From: DASQDN01 sp035630195
Lineage (GTDB): Bacteria; Acidobacteriota; Terriglobia; Bryobacterales; Bryobacteraceae
Assembly (NCBI GenBank): GCA_035630195.1
Contig: DASQLD010000128.1
Span: forward strand, 1-7,538
Reading direction: 5' to 3'
DNA: 7,538 nucleotides
Below the pieces are notes generated by a model. It saw nothing but the letters and a program-made list of their open reading frames with translations. It was not told the origin of the DNA and searched no databases. The translations under genes and the position numbers were made by a program. This document shows positions 1 through 7,278 of this stretch, one piece after another (positions within the stretch are counted from its first letter, which is position 1; each line of letters starts with the position of its first letter).

Positions 1-2338
1 GTAATGTCTCCTCATCGAACTGATGACCGCAGGAACAGGTAACCACCACGTGCTCGCGAATATCGACATCGTGTTGCCGCAAGTGTTCCTCGACAAAGCT
101 AATGAAAAGGTCCTGCTTGTTCTTAGGAGTTTCTGTCTCAAAGTACACATCCACGTGCGCAAATCCGCCAGAACGTCCGACCTTTCGAAGCCCACAGAGC
201 CCACCATCGGCCAGTTCGAACTCAGCACGATCCGGCCACAGCCGGACGCGTCCGAAATTACGCGCTAGCACGAGCCACGCGACAAGCGAAGCATAGATAT
301 TGTCGATCGCCCCGGCAAAGTCGTAGTACAGCGATACTGCCTGGGAAATTTCATACCCATCGTGGTAATCGCCGAGGCGAACAAGGATGGGAACACGAGT
401 AAGCCTTCCTGCTGAAAACATACCGTGTTCCAACAAGAGTTGGACGGTGCATTCCATCACCGTACGTTCTTGATCCCGTGGCAGTCGTTCTTCGGCCGTG
501 ATACCGGGCAATTGAAAATTAGGCTGCGCCAAAGCGAGCAGTTCCAGCGCCGGAACGCCACGCGCGTTGTTACGAGCCGCGAGGATAAGAGATCCCGCGT
601 AGCGCTCGATTTCCTGAACCTGCAACACCAGCACAGCCTCTCCTGTTGACACGTGGGAACGAGCAATCACACCTTGTGTCGCAAGCTGTTCTGTAACTGC
701 GTCAATAGCTTGTTCCGCTTCTTCCTTGCCGATTGCGCGCCGAAGGTCGGAAAGATGCAGCACGACCTGTCCACGCTTCCGGCGATCTTCAATCTCATCG
801 CGAATGCGCTGGAAGAGTTCCGGGCGGCTAGTCTTCGCCAGTTGTTTCCAATCAATTGCCTCGGCGATCGCTTCACAGGTCACTGACACCTCGCCCCGTA
901 ACCGCGCTGGTTTCCCAATAGGTCAGAAATCCACACTCCTGTTTAAGGCGTTCGATTGCCTGACGATCGATTGTTTCGGAGGGCCGGTCAACTTTACTTC
1001 CGACCAGTAACTTGATAGCTGACCGTCCGCGCAGTTGCTTTTCGAGGCATGTGTTCCAGGTCTCCACCTCCGCAAATGCGCTGCGCCCGCGCGTTGGATC
1101 CATCAGTACGAGCGCCAGTGTGGTGTCGTGGAGGAACAACTGATGCACGAGCCGGTACTCGTCCTGACCTCCCATGTCCCACAGAACAATATCGCGGCGA
1201 TCTCCGGGCTGCGCTGCTGCTGCAGGGCTAAGTTTTTCTGGCTCTATCGGCCAGAACTTCATGCCGTGAGTGCTTTTAATTGTGTTGTCGTGAGGAGCCT
1301 CGCCCGTGGCAATTCGATGCGCCAAATATGACTTGCCCACATTGCTTTCGCCTACCAGCACTACCTTGGCACTCGTGTACTTTGCGGTACGACTCACTGT
1401 GTTGGAACGAAGAAACTGTAGATCAAGCTCCAGGATGTAGATATCACGACCTTGTTGACTTTTGGGTGTTGCCGGGAGCGAGCCGACTAACGCGAGAAGT
1501 GGCAAGCTCGGGTGGAAAGCGAGACCTGAATCCCTAATGCTTTCGTTCGGATTGCGCAACTGTGCGACACACTCCCACGTGTCGGACCGCCAGAAACGAA
1601 CTTCTTCAATCGAGCGCGATACAAGAATTCGGCCTTCATCTCCGTACCTAAGAGAGACAGTCTGCGAAGGAAGTTCCATGAGTTGCCACAATCCTGCGGA
1701 TCGCAGGCTCCAGACCCCCATCAATGACCCAGCAGCGGCAGCGAGCCATTGGCCACTGGGATCAAAATCGAAATCACGTACCGAGGAACTAAAGAAAGAG
1801 GATCGTCTCTCGCTATTTGCAGCGAGATCGTAGAACACAAGGCCGTCATGCGCCTAACAGACCAATGTGTCACCCACGGGGGAAATACCGAAGCTACACG
1901 CATCGCTCACGGACGGGAAGGATCGAAGCCGTTTTCCGGTTTTGTAATTCCAGAATGCGATTTCCCAAGGACTTGCCGTCACAAAAGTCGCTTGATCCGG
2001 CTGGAAAGCGATACCGTTTATTTTGTATTCACCATAAGGCGAAAACACTCGTTTAAATTAAAGTCTTTCCCAGAGTTAGGATCGAAGATTTCAGCACCAT
2101 CACCACAGACAGCAATCAGATTGCTAGTCCTATCGAACTTCACCGCTATTCCCGACGTTCCCGTCCCCGTCTCCCTGAAACTCCCTGCCCTCCAATTCCA
2201 GAGGCGAAGCTTGTTCTTAACTGGAGCGGCCAACATTCGCCCATCCGGCGACCATGCAATCCGTCCAACCACATCGTCATGCTCCAACGTCCGAACCAAC
2301 TTCACGCCCGGCGGTAATTCCAACGCATCTTTACCCAT
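1..2338 (-). pseudogene. Disrupted WD40-propeller / Roc-like GTPase / COR-like multidomain protein, 3' end beyond the left edge
   Basis: Conceptual joining of minus-strand frames gives a protein of about 780 residues that is still open at the left edge. Seven WD40-like blades (about 2338-1410) end in LRLWNW, AEIFDP, IAFWNY, LVFYDL, MGVWSL, VRFWRS and IYILEL. A GTPase domain follows: P-loop GESNVGKS (1352-1329), switch I threonine in STHGM (about 1271), G3 WDMGGQDE (1181-1158), G4-like SKVD (about 998-987) and G5 ETSA (914-903). After that come a winged-helix/COR-like region (877 to about 520), a second domain containing AVSLYYDFAGAIDNIY, and a CSCGH zinc-ligand-like motif (37-23). The frame is lost at 2042-2045 (T run), stopped by TAG at 1856-1854 and lost again near 877-873; a compensated pair of shifts is likely between 421 and 350. 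The ATG at 2338 (MGKDALELPPG) is the likeliest start; a longer in-frame start near 2449 is possible. Proteins of this layout are Roc/COR-like signalling or conflict GTPases. That function is inferred, and sequencing error remains an alternative to decay. Confidence 0.85.
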
Positions 2339-2380
2339 AAATCCGTCCAGCCATAATACCCCGTCCACGCGTCTCAAAAA

Positions 2381-2386
2381 CTTATA
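2381..2386 (-). promoter_or_regulatory. Possible -10 element for the WD40-GTPase gene
   Basis: On the minus strand TATAAG lies 43 nt upstream of the ATG at 2338, which would give a leader of roughly 36 nt. No convincing -35 hexamer sits at standard spacing, so this is a weak call. The 132-bp spacer 2339-2470 is otherwise A/C-rich on the plus strand, with short ACCCAAA-type repeats and no clear hairpin. Confidence 0.25.
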
Positions 2387-2458
2387 TCTTCCTGCATTTT
2401 CAACAAAACCAACCCAAAATCGACCCAAACTCACCAACCCGCATGCCAAGCTAAAAAC

Positions 2459-2465
2459 AAGGAGA
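2459..2465 (+). promoter_or_regulatory. Ribosome binding site of the 195-residue hypothetical gene
   Basis: AAGGAGA ends 5 nt before the ATG at 2471. It is the best Shine-Dalgarno match in the window and fixes the start of the downstream gene. Confidence 0.8.
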
Positions 2466-2470
2466 CACCA

Positions 2471-3058
2471 ATGTCCAACGCCGCCACATCACGAGCCAAC
2501 GGAGCCAAATCCAACGGCCCCACCACCCCCGAGGGCAAAGCCATTTCCGCACTGAACGCGACAAAGCACGGCCTGACCAGTAGCCGCGTCGTCCTTCCGC
2601 ACGAATCGCAGGAAGCCTACGACAAGCTCGAAGCCTCGCTCATCAACCGCTTCAAGCCAACCGACGATCTCGAAAGCGAGCTCGTCCAGGAAATGGCCGC
2701 TGCCCGCTGGCGCCTCCGCCGCATCGAATCCATGGAAGCCGCGCTCTTCAAGAAGGCGATCAAGCAGCACGAAGAAGCCGGCACGCCCGACGCCCTCGAC
2801 ACCGCCTACGCCGAGGTCGCCGAATCGAAGTCCTATCGCATGCTGGTCCGCCATGCCTCGCAACTCCGCCGAGCCTACGAAAAAGCCTGGAAAGAGATCC
2901 AACTCCTTCAGAGCCAACAAGAAATGGACGAAGAAAACGAACTGCAAAACGAACCCAGCGCCGCCTTCTTCAAACGCCAACTCGACGCCGTCATGAACGG
3001 GCCCATACCCGGCGCACACCTCGCCACATCCATACACAGTCCGCAACTCCGTCCGTAA
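2471..3058 (+). CDS. Conserved hypothetical protein with N-terminal GPxTPEGK / NAxKHGL signature
   Basis: A soluble 195-residue protein with no signal peptide or membrane segment. Residues 8-36 carry a Gly/Lys/Ser-rich signature (RANGAKSNGPTTPEGK, then NATKHGLTS) that I recall from a widespread family of small bacterial proteins, often present in several copies per genome in Acidobacteriota; its function is unknown to me. Residues 45-155 are predicted to be mostly helical and charged, with a WRLRRIESMEAALF segment (80-93) and a glutamate/glutamine-rich stretch near 145-161 that could form a coiled coil. The basic, turn-rich N-terminus would suit nucleic-acid contact, but that is a guess. A strong ribosome binding site fixes the start. 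The gene diverges from the broken WD40-GTPase gene and ends 14 nt before the earliest start of the transporter, so the two are probably co-transcribed. Confidence 0.85.
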   Translation: MSNAATSRANGAKSNGPTTPEGKAISALNATKHGLTSSRVVLPHESQEAYDKLEASLINRFKPTDDLESELVQEMAAARWRLRRIESMEAALFKKAIKQHEEAGTPDALDTAYAEVAESKSYRMLVRHASQLRRAYEKAWKEIQLLQSQQEMDEENELQNEPSAAFFKRQLDAVMNGPIPGAHLATSIHSPQLRP

Positions 3059-3072
3059 CCCGCTGCTATCAT

Positions 3073-5115
3073 GTGACCGACATGGAAGTCAACACGCGCA
3101 AACATCAGCCGTTTGTTCCTGACCATATCCAAATGAAGGAGTTCACCGTCCGAGCCGTATTAATCGGACTACTGCTCAGCGTCATCCTGGGCGCCGCCAA
3201 CGCATATCTCGGACTCCGCGCCGGCGTAACCATCGCCGCCACCTATCCGGCTGCTGTCATCAGCATGGCCGTCCTCCGAGTCCTCGGCAAAGGCAGCATC
3301 CTTGAAGAGAACCTCGCGCGAACCGCCGGCTCCATCGGCGAATCCATCGCAGCCGGCGCCATCTTCACTCTCCCGGCCTTCATGATCGCCGGAGCTTGGC
3401 CGTCCTTCGACTCGCCCGACGCCTACTGGAAATCGACCGTGCTGATGTTGGTCGGTGGCGTCCTCGGTGTCTTATTCGTTTCACTGATGCGACGCGTGAT
3501 GGTCGAAGATCCCGAGCTGCCATTCCCCGAATCCACCGCTGCAGCCGAGATCCACAAAGCTGGACAAGCCGGAGCCACGGCTGCCAAGTATCTCTTCTAT
3601 TGCATGGGCTTCGGAGCCGCTATCCAATTGCTCGCCGACTTCAGCGCCTTTCTTAAAGACAAGGACTTCCTCCTGCGCATAGGCTCACTCGGCGCAAGCG
3701 CCGTTCGCCTCGGACCACCCGGCACAGCCAACACCGTGCCCGCCGGAGGAGCCACCATCTTAGCGGCGCCCACAGTGAGCCCCGCGTACATCGGCGTCGG
3801 CTACATCATCGGCCCACGACTCGCCTCTCTCAACTTCGCAGGTGGAGTCTTCGCATGGGGAATGATGGTCCCGCTTCTCATCTATTTCCTCGGACCACAA
3901 CTTCAAGCTTTCCTCCCCCCAGGCGCCTCCGAAGAAGCTGGCTGGACCGGCCAAGCCAATACCGTATGGCGCTTCATCGTCAGGCCAATCGCGGTTGGCG
4001 GCATGCTCGTCGGCGCCGCCTACACGTTGTTTCGCATGCGCAACAGTCTGTCGGCAGGCCTCGGTCGAGCGTTCTCCGAACTCAAGCAAACCGGAGCCCC
4101 CAAGAACCTCGGCCGCACCGAGCAGTACATGAGCTCCAAAGTAGTCTTCTCATGGATCGCCGTCACCACCGTGTTGATGAGCTTCCTCTACATCTATTTC
4201 ACGGGCGAGATCCTCGCAGGCATCGTAGCCACGCTCGTGATGCTAATCGCAGGCTTCTTCTTCGCGACCGTTTCCGGCAGCCTCGTCGGATTCATCGGCT
4301 CGTCCAATAACCCGATCTCAGGATTAACTCTTTCCACCGTCATCATCGCCGCCTTGTTAATGGTCGGACTCGGCGTATCGGGAACGTCCGGAGTCGTCGC
4401 GATTCTCGGCGTAGCAGCAGTAGTATGCGTGTCATCCGCTGTGGCCGGTGAATTATTACAGGACTTCAAAGTCGGCTACATCCTCGGCGGTACACCAAGA
4501 ACTATCCAACTCGTCGAACTCGTCGCTGTGATCGTCTCAGCGTTAGTGATGTACTTCCCTCTGCTCGTCCTGCATGTCGGCAATCTCAAGGCAGGCGGCA
4601 CAGGATTTGGCGATCGTCAACTCCCTGCCCCGCAAGCGGGCCTGATGGCGTCAATCGCGCAAGGCATAGTTGGCGGCGACATGCCGTGGCCGCTAGTGGT
4701 CACCGGCATGGCGCTCGGCCTCGCGCTCATCATGGTTCAGGTGAAAAGCCCGATGTTGTTCGCCGTCGGCATGTACTTGCCGTTCCCGACAACGTTCGCG
4801 ATCTTCGTCGGCGGCATCGCCAAGTGGGCGATGGAAACACTTCGCAACCGCGGCAACTTCAACGAAGCGCAACGAGCCCGTATGGAGAACATCGGCGTAC
4901 TCTGCGCATCCGGCATGATCGCCGGCGAAGCGCTAGTCGGCTTGGTTATCGCCACCTTCCGCTTCTTCGATTGGCCGGTACCCGTCATTCTTCCGAACCC
5001 GTCTTTCCTGGTCGGACTCGGAGTGTTAGCGCTAATCTTATTCATCCTGATCCGTACGCCGCTCGCCAATCCCGGCGATCCCAGTGAGCCGGCGCCTCCA
5101 ACGGCGATGATGTAG
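3073..5115 (+). CDS. OPT-family oligopeptide transporter
   Basis: An integral inner-membrane transporter of 680 residues with about 14-16 hydrophobic segments, the usual length for prokaryotic OPT/YSL-family proteins, which import oligopeptides or metal-chelate-like substrates using the ion gradient. Visible family landmarks are ARTAGSIGESIAAG (82-95), DPELPFPEST (146-155), NNPISGLT (412-419), GYILGGTPRTIQL (468-480), LPFPTTFAIFVGGIAKW (569-585) and SGMIAGEALVGL (613-624). No truncation or frameshift is seen. The start is uncertain: GTG at 3073 gives 680 residues and ATG at 3082 gives 677, and neither has a good Shine-Dalgarno. Translation may depend on read-in from the gene ending at 3058. 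The substrate cannot be set from sequence. The next gene begins 2 nt after the stop, which implies an operon and translational coupling. Confidence 0.95.
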   Translation: MTDMEVNTRKHQPFVPDHIQMKEFTVRAVLIGLLLSVILGAANAYLGLRAGVTIAATYPAAVISMAVLRVLGKGSILEENLARTAGSIGESIAAGAIFTLPAFMIAGAWPSFDSPDAYWKSTVLMLVGGVLGVLFVSLMRRVMVEDPELPFPESTAAAEIHKAGQAGATAAKYLFYCMGFGAAIQLLADFSAFLKDKDFLLRIGSLGASAVRLGPPGTANTVPAGGATILAAPTVSPAYIGVGYIIGPRLASLNFAGGVFAWGMMVPLLIYFLGPQLQAFLPPGASEEAGWTGQANTVWRFIVRPIAVGGMLVGAAYTLFRMRNSLSAGLGRAFSELKQTGAPKNLGRTEQYMSSKVVFSWIAVTTVLMSFLYIYFTGEILAGIVATLVMLIAGFFFATVSGSLVGFIGSSNNPISGLTLSTVIIAALLMVGLGVSGTSGVVAILGVAAVVCVSSAVAGELLQDFKVGYILGGTPRTIQLVELVAVIVSALVMYFPLLVLHVGNLKAGGTGFGDRQLPAPQAGLMASIAQGIVGGDMPWPLVVTGMALGLALIMVQVKSPMLFAVGMYLPFPTTFAIFVGGIAKWAMETLRNRGNFNEAQRARMENIGVLCASGMIAGEALVGLVIATFRFFDWPVPVILPNPSFLVGLGVLALILFILIRTPLANPGDPSEPAPPTAMM

Positions 5116-5117
5116 TC

Positions 5118-5891
5118 ATGTCCTTGATGCAAGATATCCGCGCCTTTCCGGTAGAAAAGGGCTCGGTCGGCGTTTGGTGGTTCGGCCAGAATGGCTATAT
5201 CTTCAAGTCGCCCGAAGGCACATTGCTTGGCGTGGATCTCTATCTAACAGATAGCTGCACGAAACTTCCCGAGAACATCGACTTGCGTCGCCGCGTTCCG
5301 GTGCTCATCGAACCCGAAGACCTTGACGTTGACGTCTTCTCCTGCACTCACAACCATCAGGACCACACCGATCCTGAAACCATCCGGCATCTCCGTCACA
5401 AAGACACGATGCGATTCATCGGACCACATCCGACGTGCCAAACCTACGTGCAGGAGGGTGTCGAATCCGGTCGCATCACACCATCCTGGCCCGATTGCTT
5501 CATTGAGCACAATGACATTCAGATCCACGGAACATTCGCCTTACCGACCGACACGAGCGACATCAACCACATGGGCTTTGTCGTTCAGTTTGGGAAAGGC
5601 CCAAAGATCTACATCACCGGAGACACCGATTACACGGATCTCCTTCTCGGAGTCACCAAGCACAAGCCCGATGCAGTGATCACCTGCATCAACGGAGGAT
5701 TCAACAACCTATCGCATTGGGAAGCCGCCGATCTAGTCGGCAAGATCAAACCGAAGGTCGCAGTGCCGTGTCATTACGATATGTTCGCAGACAACTCCGC
5801 AGACCCTCGCCAATTCCGAGCGTCGATGCAACTCAAAGCCCAAGACGTCGCCTATCACGAGCTCAAACACGGCGAACCTTGGGTACTTTGA
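5118..5891 (+). CDS. UlaG-like metallo-beta-lactamase-fold hydrolase
   Basis: A cytoplasmic 257-residue metal-dependent hydrolase of the metallo-beta-lactamase superfamily, in the UlaG-like (COG2220-type) branch. The metal-binding motif HNHQDH spans residues 78-83, followed by TDPET as in UlaG-type proteins. Further likely metal or active-site positions are H151, GDTD (168-171) and PCHYDMF (217-223). It is about 100 residues shorter than E. coli UlaG (L-ascorbate-6-phosphate lactonase), so it should not be named ulaG; the substrate is unknown, though a lactone or phosphoester is plausible. The start codon lies 2 nt after the OPT transporter stop, with no separate ribosome binding site, which points to translational coupling and perhaps a shared substrate route. 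An in-frame ATG at 5127 is an alternative start. The gene is intact and ends 4 nt from the convergent rfbB. Confidence 0.9.
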   Translation: MSLMQDIRAFPVEKGSVGVWWFGQNGYIFKSPEGTLLGVDLYLTDSCTKLPENIDLRRRVPVLIEPEDLDVDVFSCTHNHQDHTDPETIRHLRHKDTMRFIGPHPTCQTYVQEGVESGRITPSWPDCFIEHNDIQIHGTFALPTDTSDINHMGFVVQFGKGPKIYITGDTDYTDLLLGVTKHKPDAVITCINGGFNNLSHWEAADLVGKIKPKVAVPCHYDMFADNSADPRQFRASMQLKAQDVAYHELKHGEPWVL

Positions 5892-5895
5892 ACAG

Positions 5896-6900
5896 CTATC
5901 GCGTGTAGTTCAGCTTGTAGAAGTCCTGGTATTCCCCAGACTTCACCCGCGCAACCCAATCGCGATTACGTCGATACCAGTCAACGGTCGACTGCAACCC
6001 TTCCTCGAACGGAACCTGAGCGCTCCATCCCGTCTCTTTCTCGAGCTTCTCGCTTGTCAAAGCATAGCGGCGGTCATGACCCGGTCGATCGGTGACGGTC
6101 GTCATCAGGCTAGCCGGCTTGCCGGTCGCCTTCAGAATCATCTGCACGACCTCACGATTCGGTAGCGAGCGACTGCCGCCCACGTTGTAAACTTCGCCAA
6201 CGCGGCCCTTCTCGAGCACAGCGAGAATCGCGCGGCAATGATCATCAACATAAAGCCAATCCCGGACCTGCATTCCATCTCCGTAGATCGGCAGGTTTTT
6301 GTCCTCGAGCGCGTTCGAGATCATCAGCGGAATCAGCTTCTCGGGAAACTGGTACGGTCCGTAGTTATTCGAAGCTCGCGTGACAAGCACAGGAGACTTG
6401 AACGTTGTGAAGTAGGACAGCGCAAGAAGGTCCGAGCCCGCCTTCGATGCGGAGTAAGGACTGCTCGGCTTCAAAGGGTAGCTCTCGTCAGCTTCGAACG
6501 GTTCTTCAAGGCTCCCGTAGACTTCATCCGTTGAAACGTGGACATATCGCGGAACCTTACGGTTGCGGACCGCCTCCAGCAGCGTAAAGGTTCCGCGAAG
6601 ATTGGTCTCAAAGGACGCGGCAGGACTCAAGATGCTTCGATCGACATGCGATTCCGCCGCAAAGTGGATGATGGCGTCAGGGCTCTCATCTTCGATGAGC
6701 GTGTTGATCAACTCCGCGTCAACGATATCGCCGCGAACAAAGCGGTAGTTGGGATTACCCGCGATCGGCTCCAGATTGTCCAGGTTGCCCGCATACGTCA
6801 GTTTGTCGAGATTGACCACTCGATGACGTCCCGTGGAAACGAGCATGCGGACGAATGCCGACCCAATAAAACCGGCTCCCCCGGTGACGATGAGCTTCAT
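5896..6900 (-). CDS. rfbB: dTDP-glucose 4,6-dehydratase
   Basis: Converts dTDP-glucose to dTDP-4-keto-6-deoxy-glucose using bound NAD+, the second step toward dTDP-L-rhamnose and related deoxysugars for O-antigen, capsule or glycans. It is 334 residues, the normal length for this extended short-chain dehydrogenase. The Rossmann motif GGAGFIGS is at 7-14, AAESHVDRSI at 81-90, the catalytic STDEVYGS (T124, D125, E126) at 123-130 and the YxxxK pair Y149/K153 in YSASK. NNYGPYQFPEKLIP (178-191) and YGDGMQVRDWLYVDDH (206-221) are typical RfbB/RmlB segments. The ATG at 6900 has a GAGGG ribosome binding site. rfbA, rfbC and rfbD are absent from the window, so the gene is an orphan here or the rest lies elsewhere. 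It is convergent with the hydrolase gene and divergent from a cupin gene. Confidence 0.96.
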   Translation of the reverse strand: MKLIVTGGAGFIGSAFVRMLVSTGRHRVVNLDKLTYAGNLDNLEPIAGNPNYRFVRGDIVDAELINTLIEDESPDAIIHFAAESHVDRSILSPAASFETNLRGTFTLLEAVRNRKVPRYVHVSTDEVYGSLEEPFEADESYPLKPSSPYSASKAGSDLLALSYFTTFKSPVLVTRASNNYGPYQFPEKLIPLMISNALEDKNLPIYGDGMQVRDWLYVDDHCRAILAVLEKGRVGEVYNVGGSRSLPNREVVQMILKATGKPASLMTTVTDRPGHDRRYALTSEKLEKETGWSAQVPFEEGLQSTVDWYRRNRDWVARVKSGEYQDFYKLNYTR

Positions 6901-6905
6901 GAGTA

Positions 6906-6910
6906 ACCCT
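6906..6910 (-). promoter_or_regulatory. Ribosome binding site of rfbB
   Basis: On the minus strand GAGGG lies 5 nt before the rfbB ATG at 6900, at normal spacing. This supports the annotated start. Confidence 0.6.
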
Positions 6911-6912
6911 CA

Positions 6913-6921
6913 TGATACAAT
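6913..6921 (+). promoter_or_regulatory. Possible extended -10 promoter of the cupin gene
   Basis: TGATACAAT fits an extended -10 (TGn followed by TACAAT, one mismatch to TATAAT). Its expected transcription start falls around 6928-6931, at or just before the cupin ATG at 6931. No Shine-Dalgarno precedes that ATG, so a leaderless or nearly leaderless transcript would fit. No clear -35 is seen; that region would lie inside rfbB. Confidence 0.4.
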
Positions 6922-6930
6922 GCCCGCGCC

Positions 6931-7278
6931 ATGAAACTGCACCGATGGAGTGAGATTCCAGTCGAGTCATTGAACCCGCTTGTTGATCGACAGGCGCTCC
7001 ATTGCGACCAGATGACCATGTCGCGATTGACCTTGAAGAAGGGCGCTGTCGTGCCGCGTCACCATCACGTAAACGAACAGGTCACTACGATGGAGAAGGG
7101 CCGCCTGCGCTTCATCTTCGATGACAGCGAACTCATCGTAGAAGCGGGCGACTCGCTGCAGATCCCTTCGAACGTCCCCCACTCGGTCGAGGCCCTCGAG
7201 GACAGCGTCGCGCTCGATCTGTTCTCGCCCGTCAGGGAAGACTGGCAGCGCGGTGACGACGCTTATTTACGTCGATAG
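6931..7278 (+). CDS. KdgF-like single-domain cupin
   Basis: A 115-residue cytoplasmic single-domain cupin. Cupin motif 1 is visible as G38-x5-H44-x-H46 with E49/Q50 and G57 (GAVVPRHHHVNEQ). Motif 2 is G73-x5-P79-x4-H84 (GDSLQIPSNVPH). H44, H46, Q50 and H84 are the likely metal ligands. The C-terminal ALEDSVALDLFSPVREDW resembles KdgF proteins, including a D96-x-F98-x3-R102 pattern that matches the active-site residues I recall for that family. KdgF enzymes promote linearisation of unsaturated uronates from pectin or alginate breakdown. No other uronate genes are in the window, so this assignment is moderate and a generic sugar-binding or regulatory cupin is possible. It diverges from rfbB across 30 bp and overlaps the next convergent gene by 16 bp. 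Confidence 0.88.
   Translation: MKLHRWSEIPVESLNPLVDRQALHCDQMTMSRLTLKKGAVVPRHHHVNEQVTTMEKGRLRFIFDDSELIVEAGDSLQIPSNVPHSVEALEDSVALDLFSPVREDWQRGDDAYLRR

Noticed and set aside
23..666. Several short open frames on both strands near the left edge
   Set aside because: The minus-strand frame continuous from 877 to 1 gives coherent domain-like sequence. The others are alternative-frame readings without it.
2401..2460. A/C-rich stretch with repeated ACCCAAA-like units
   Set aside because: The units are too short and irregular to call a repeat array or operator.
1749..2555. Plus-strand open frame of 268 codons
   Set aside because: It is antisense to the WD40 region and runs into the next gene in the wrong frame. 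Its C-terminus is a low-complexity Pro/Thr-rich string and it has no family features.
2489..3046. Minus-strand open frame of 185 codons
   Set aside because: It is the antisense shadow of the 195-residue gene, whose ribosome binding site, conserved N-terminal motif and codon pattern support the plus strand.
3855..4310. Plus-strand open frame of 151 codons inside the transporter gene
   Set aside because: It is an Arg/His/Ser-rich out-of-frame reading of the OPT gene, typical of GC-rich shadow frames.
6538..6906. Plus-strand open frame of 122 codons opposite rfbB
   Set aside because: It lies wholly antisense to a clear RfbB coding region and has no recognisable domain.
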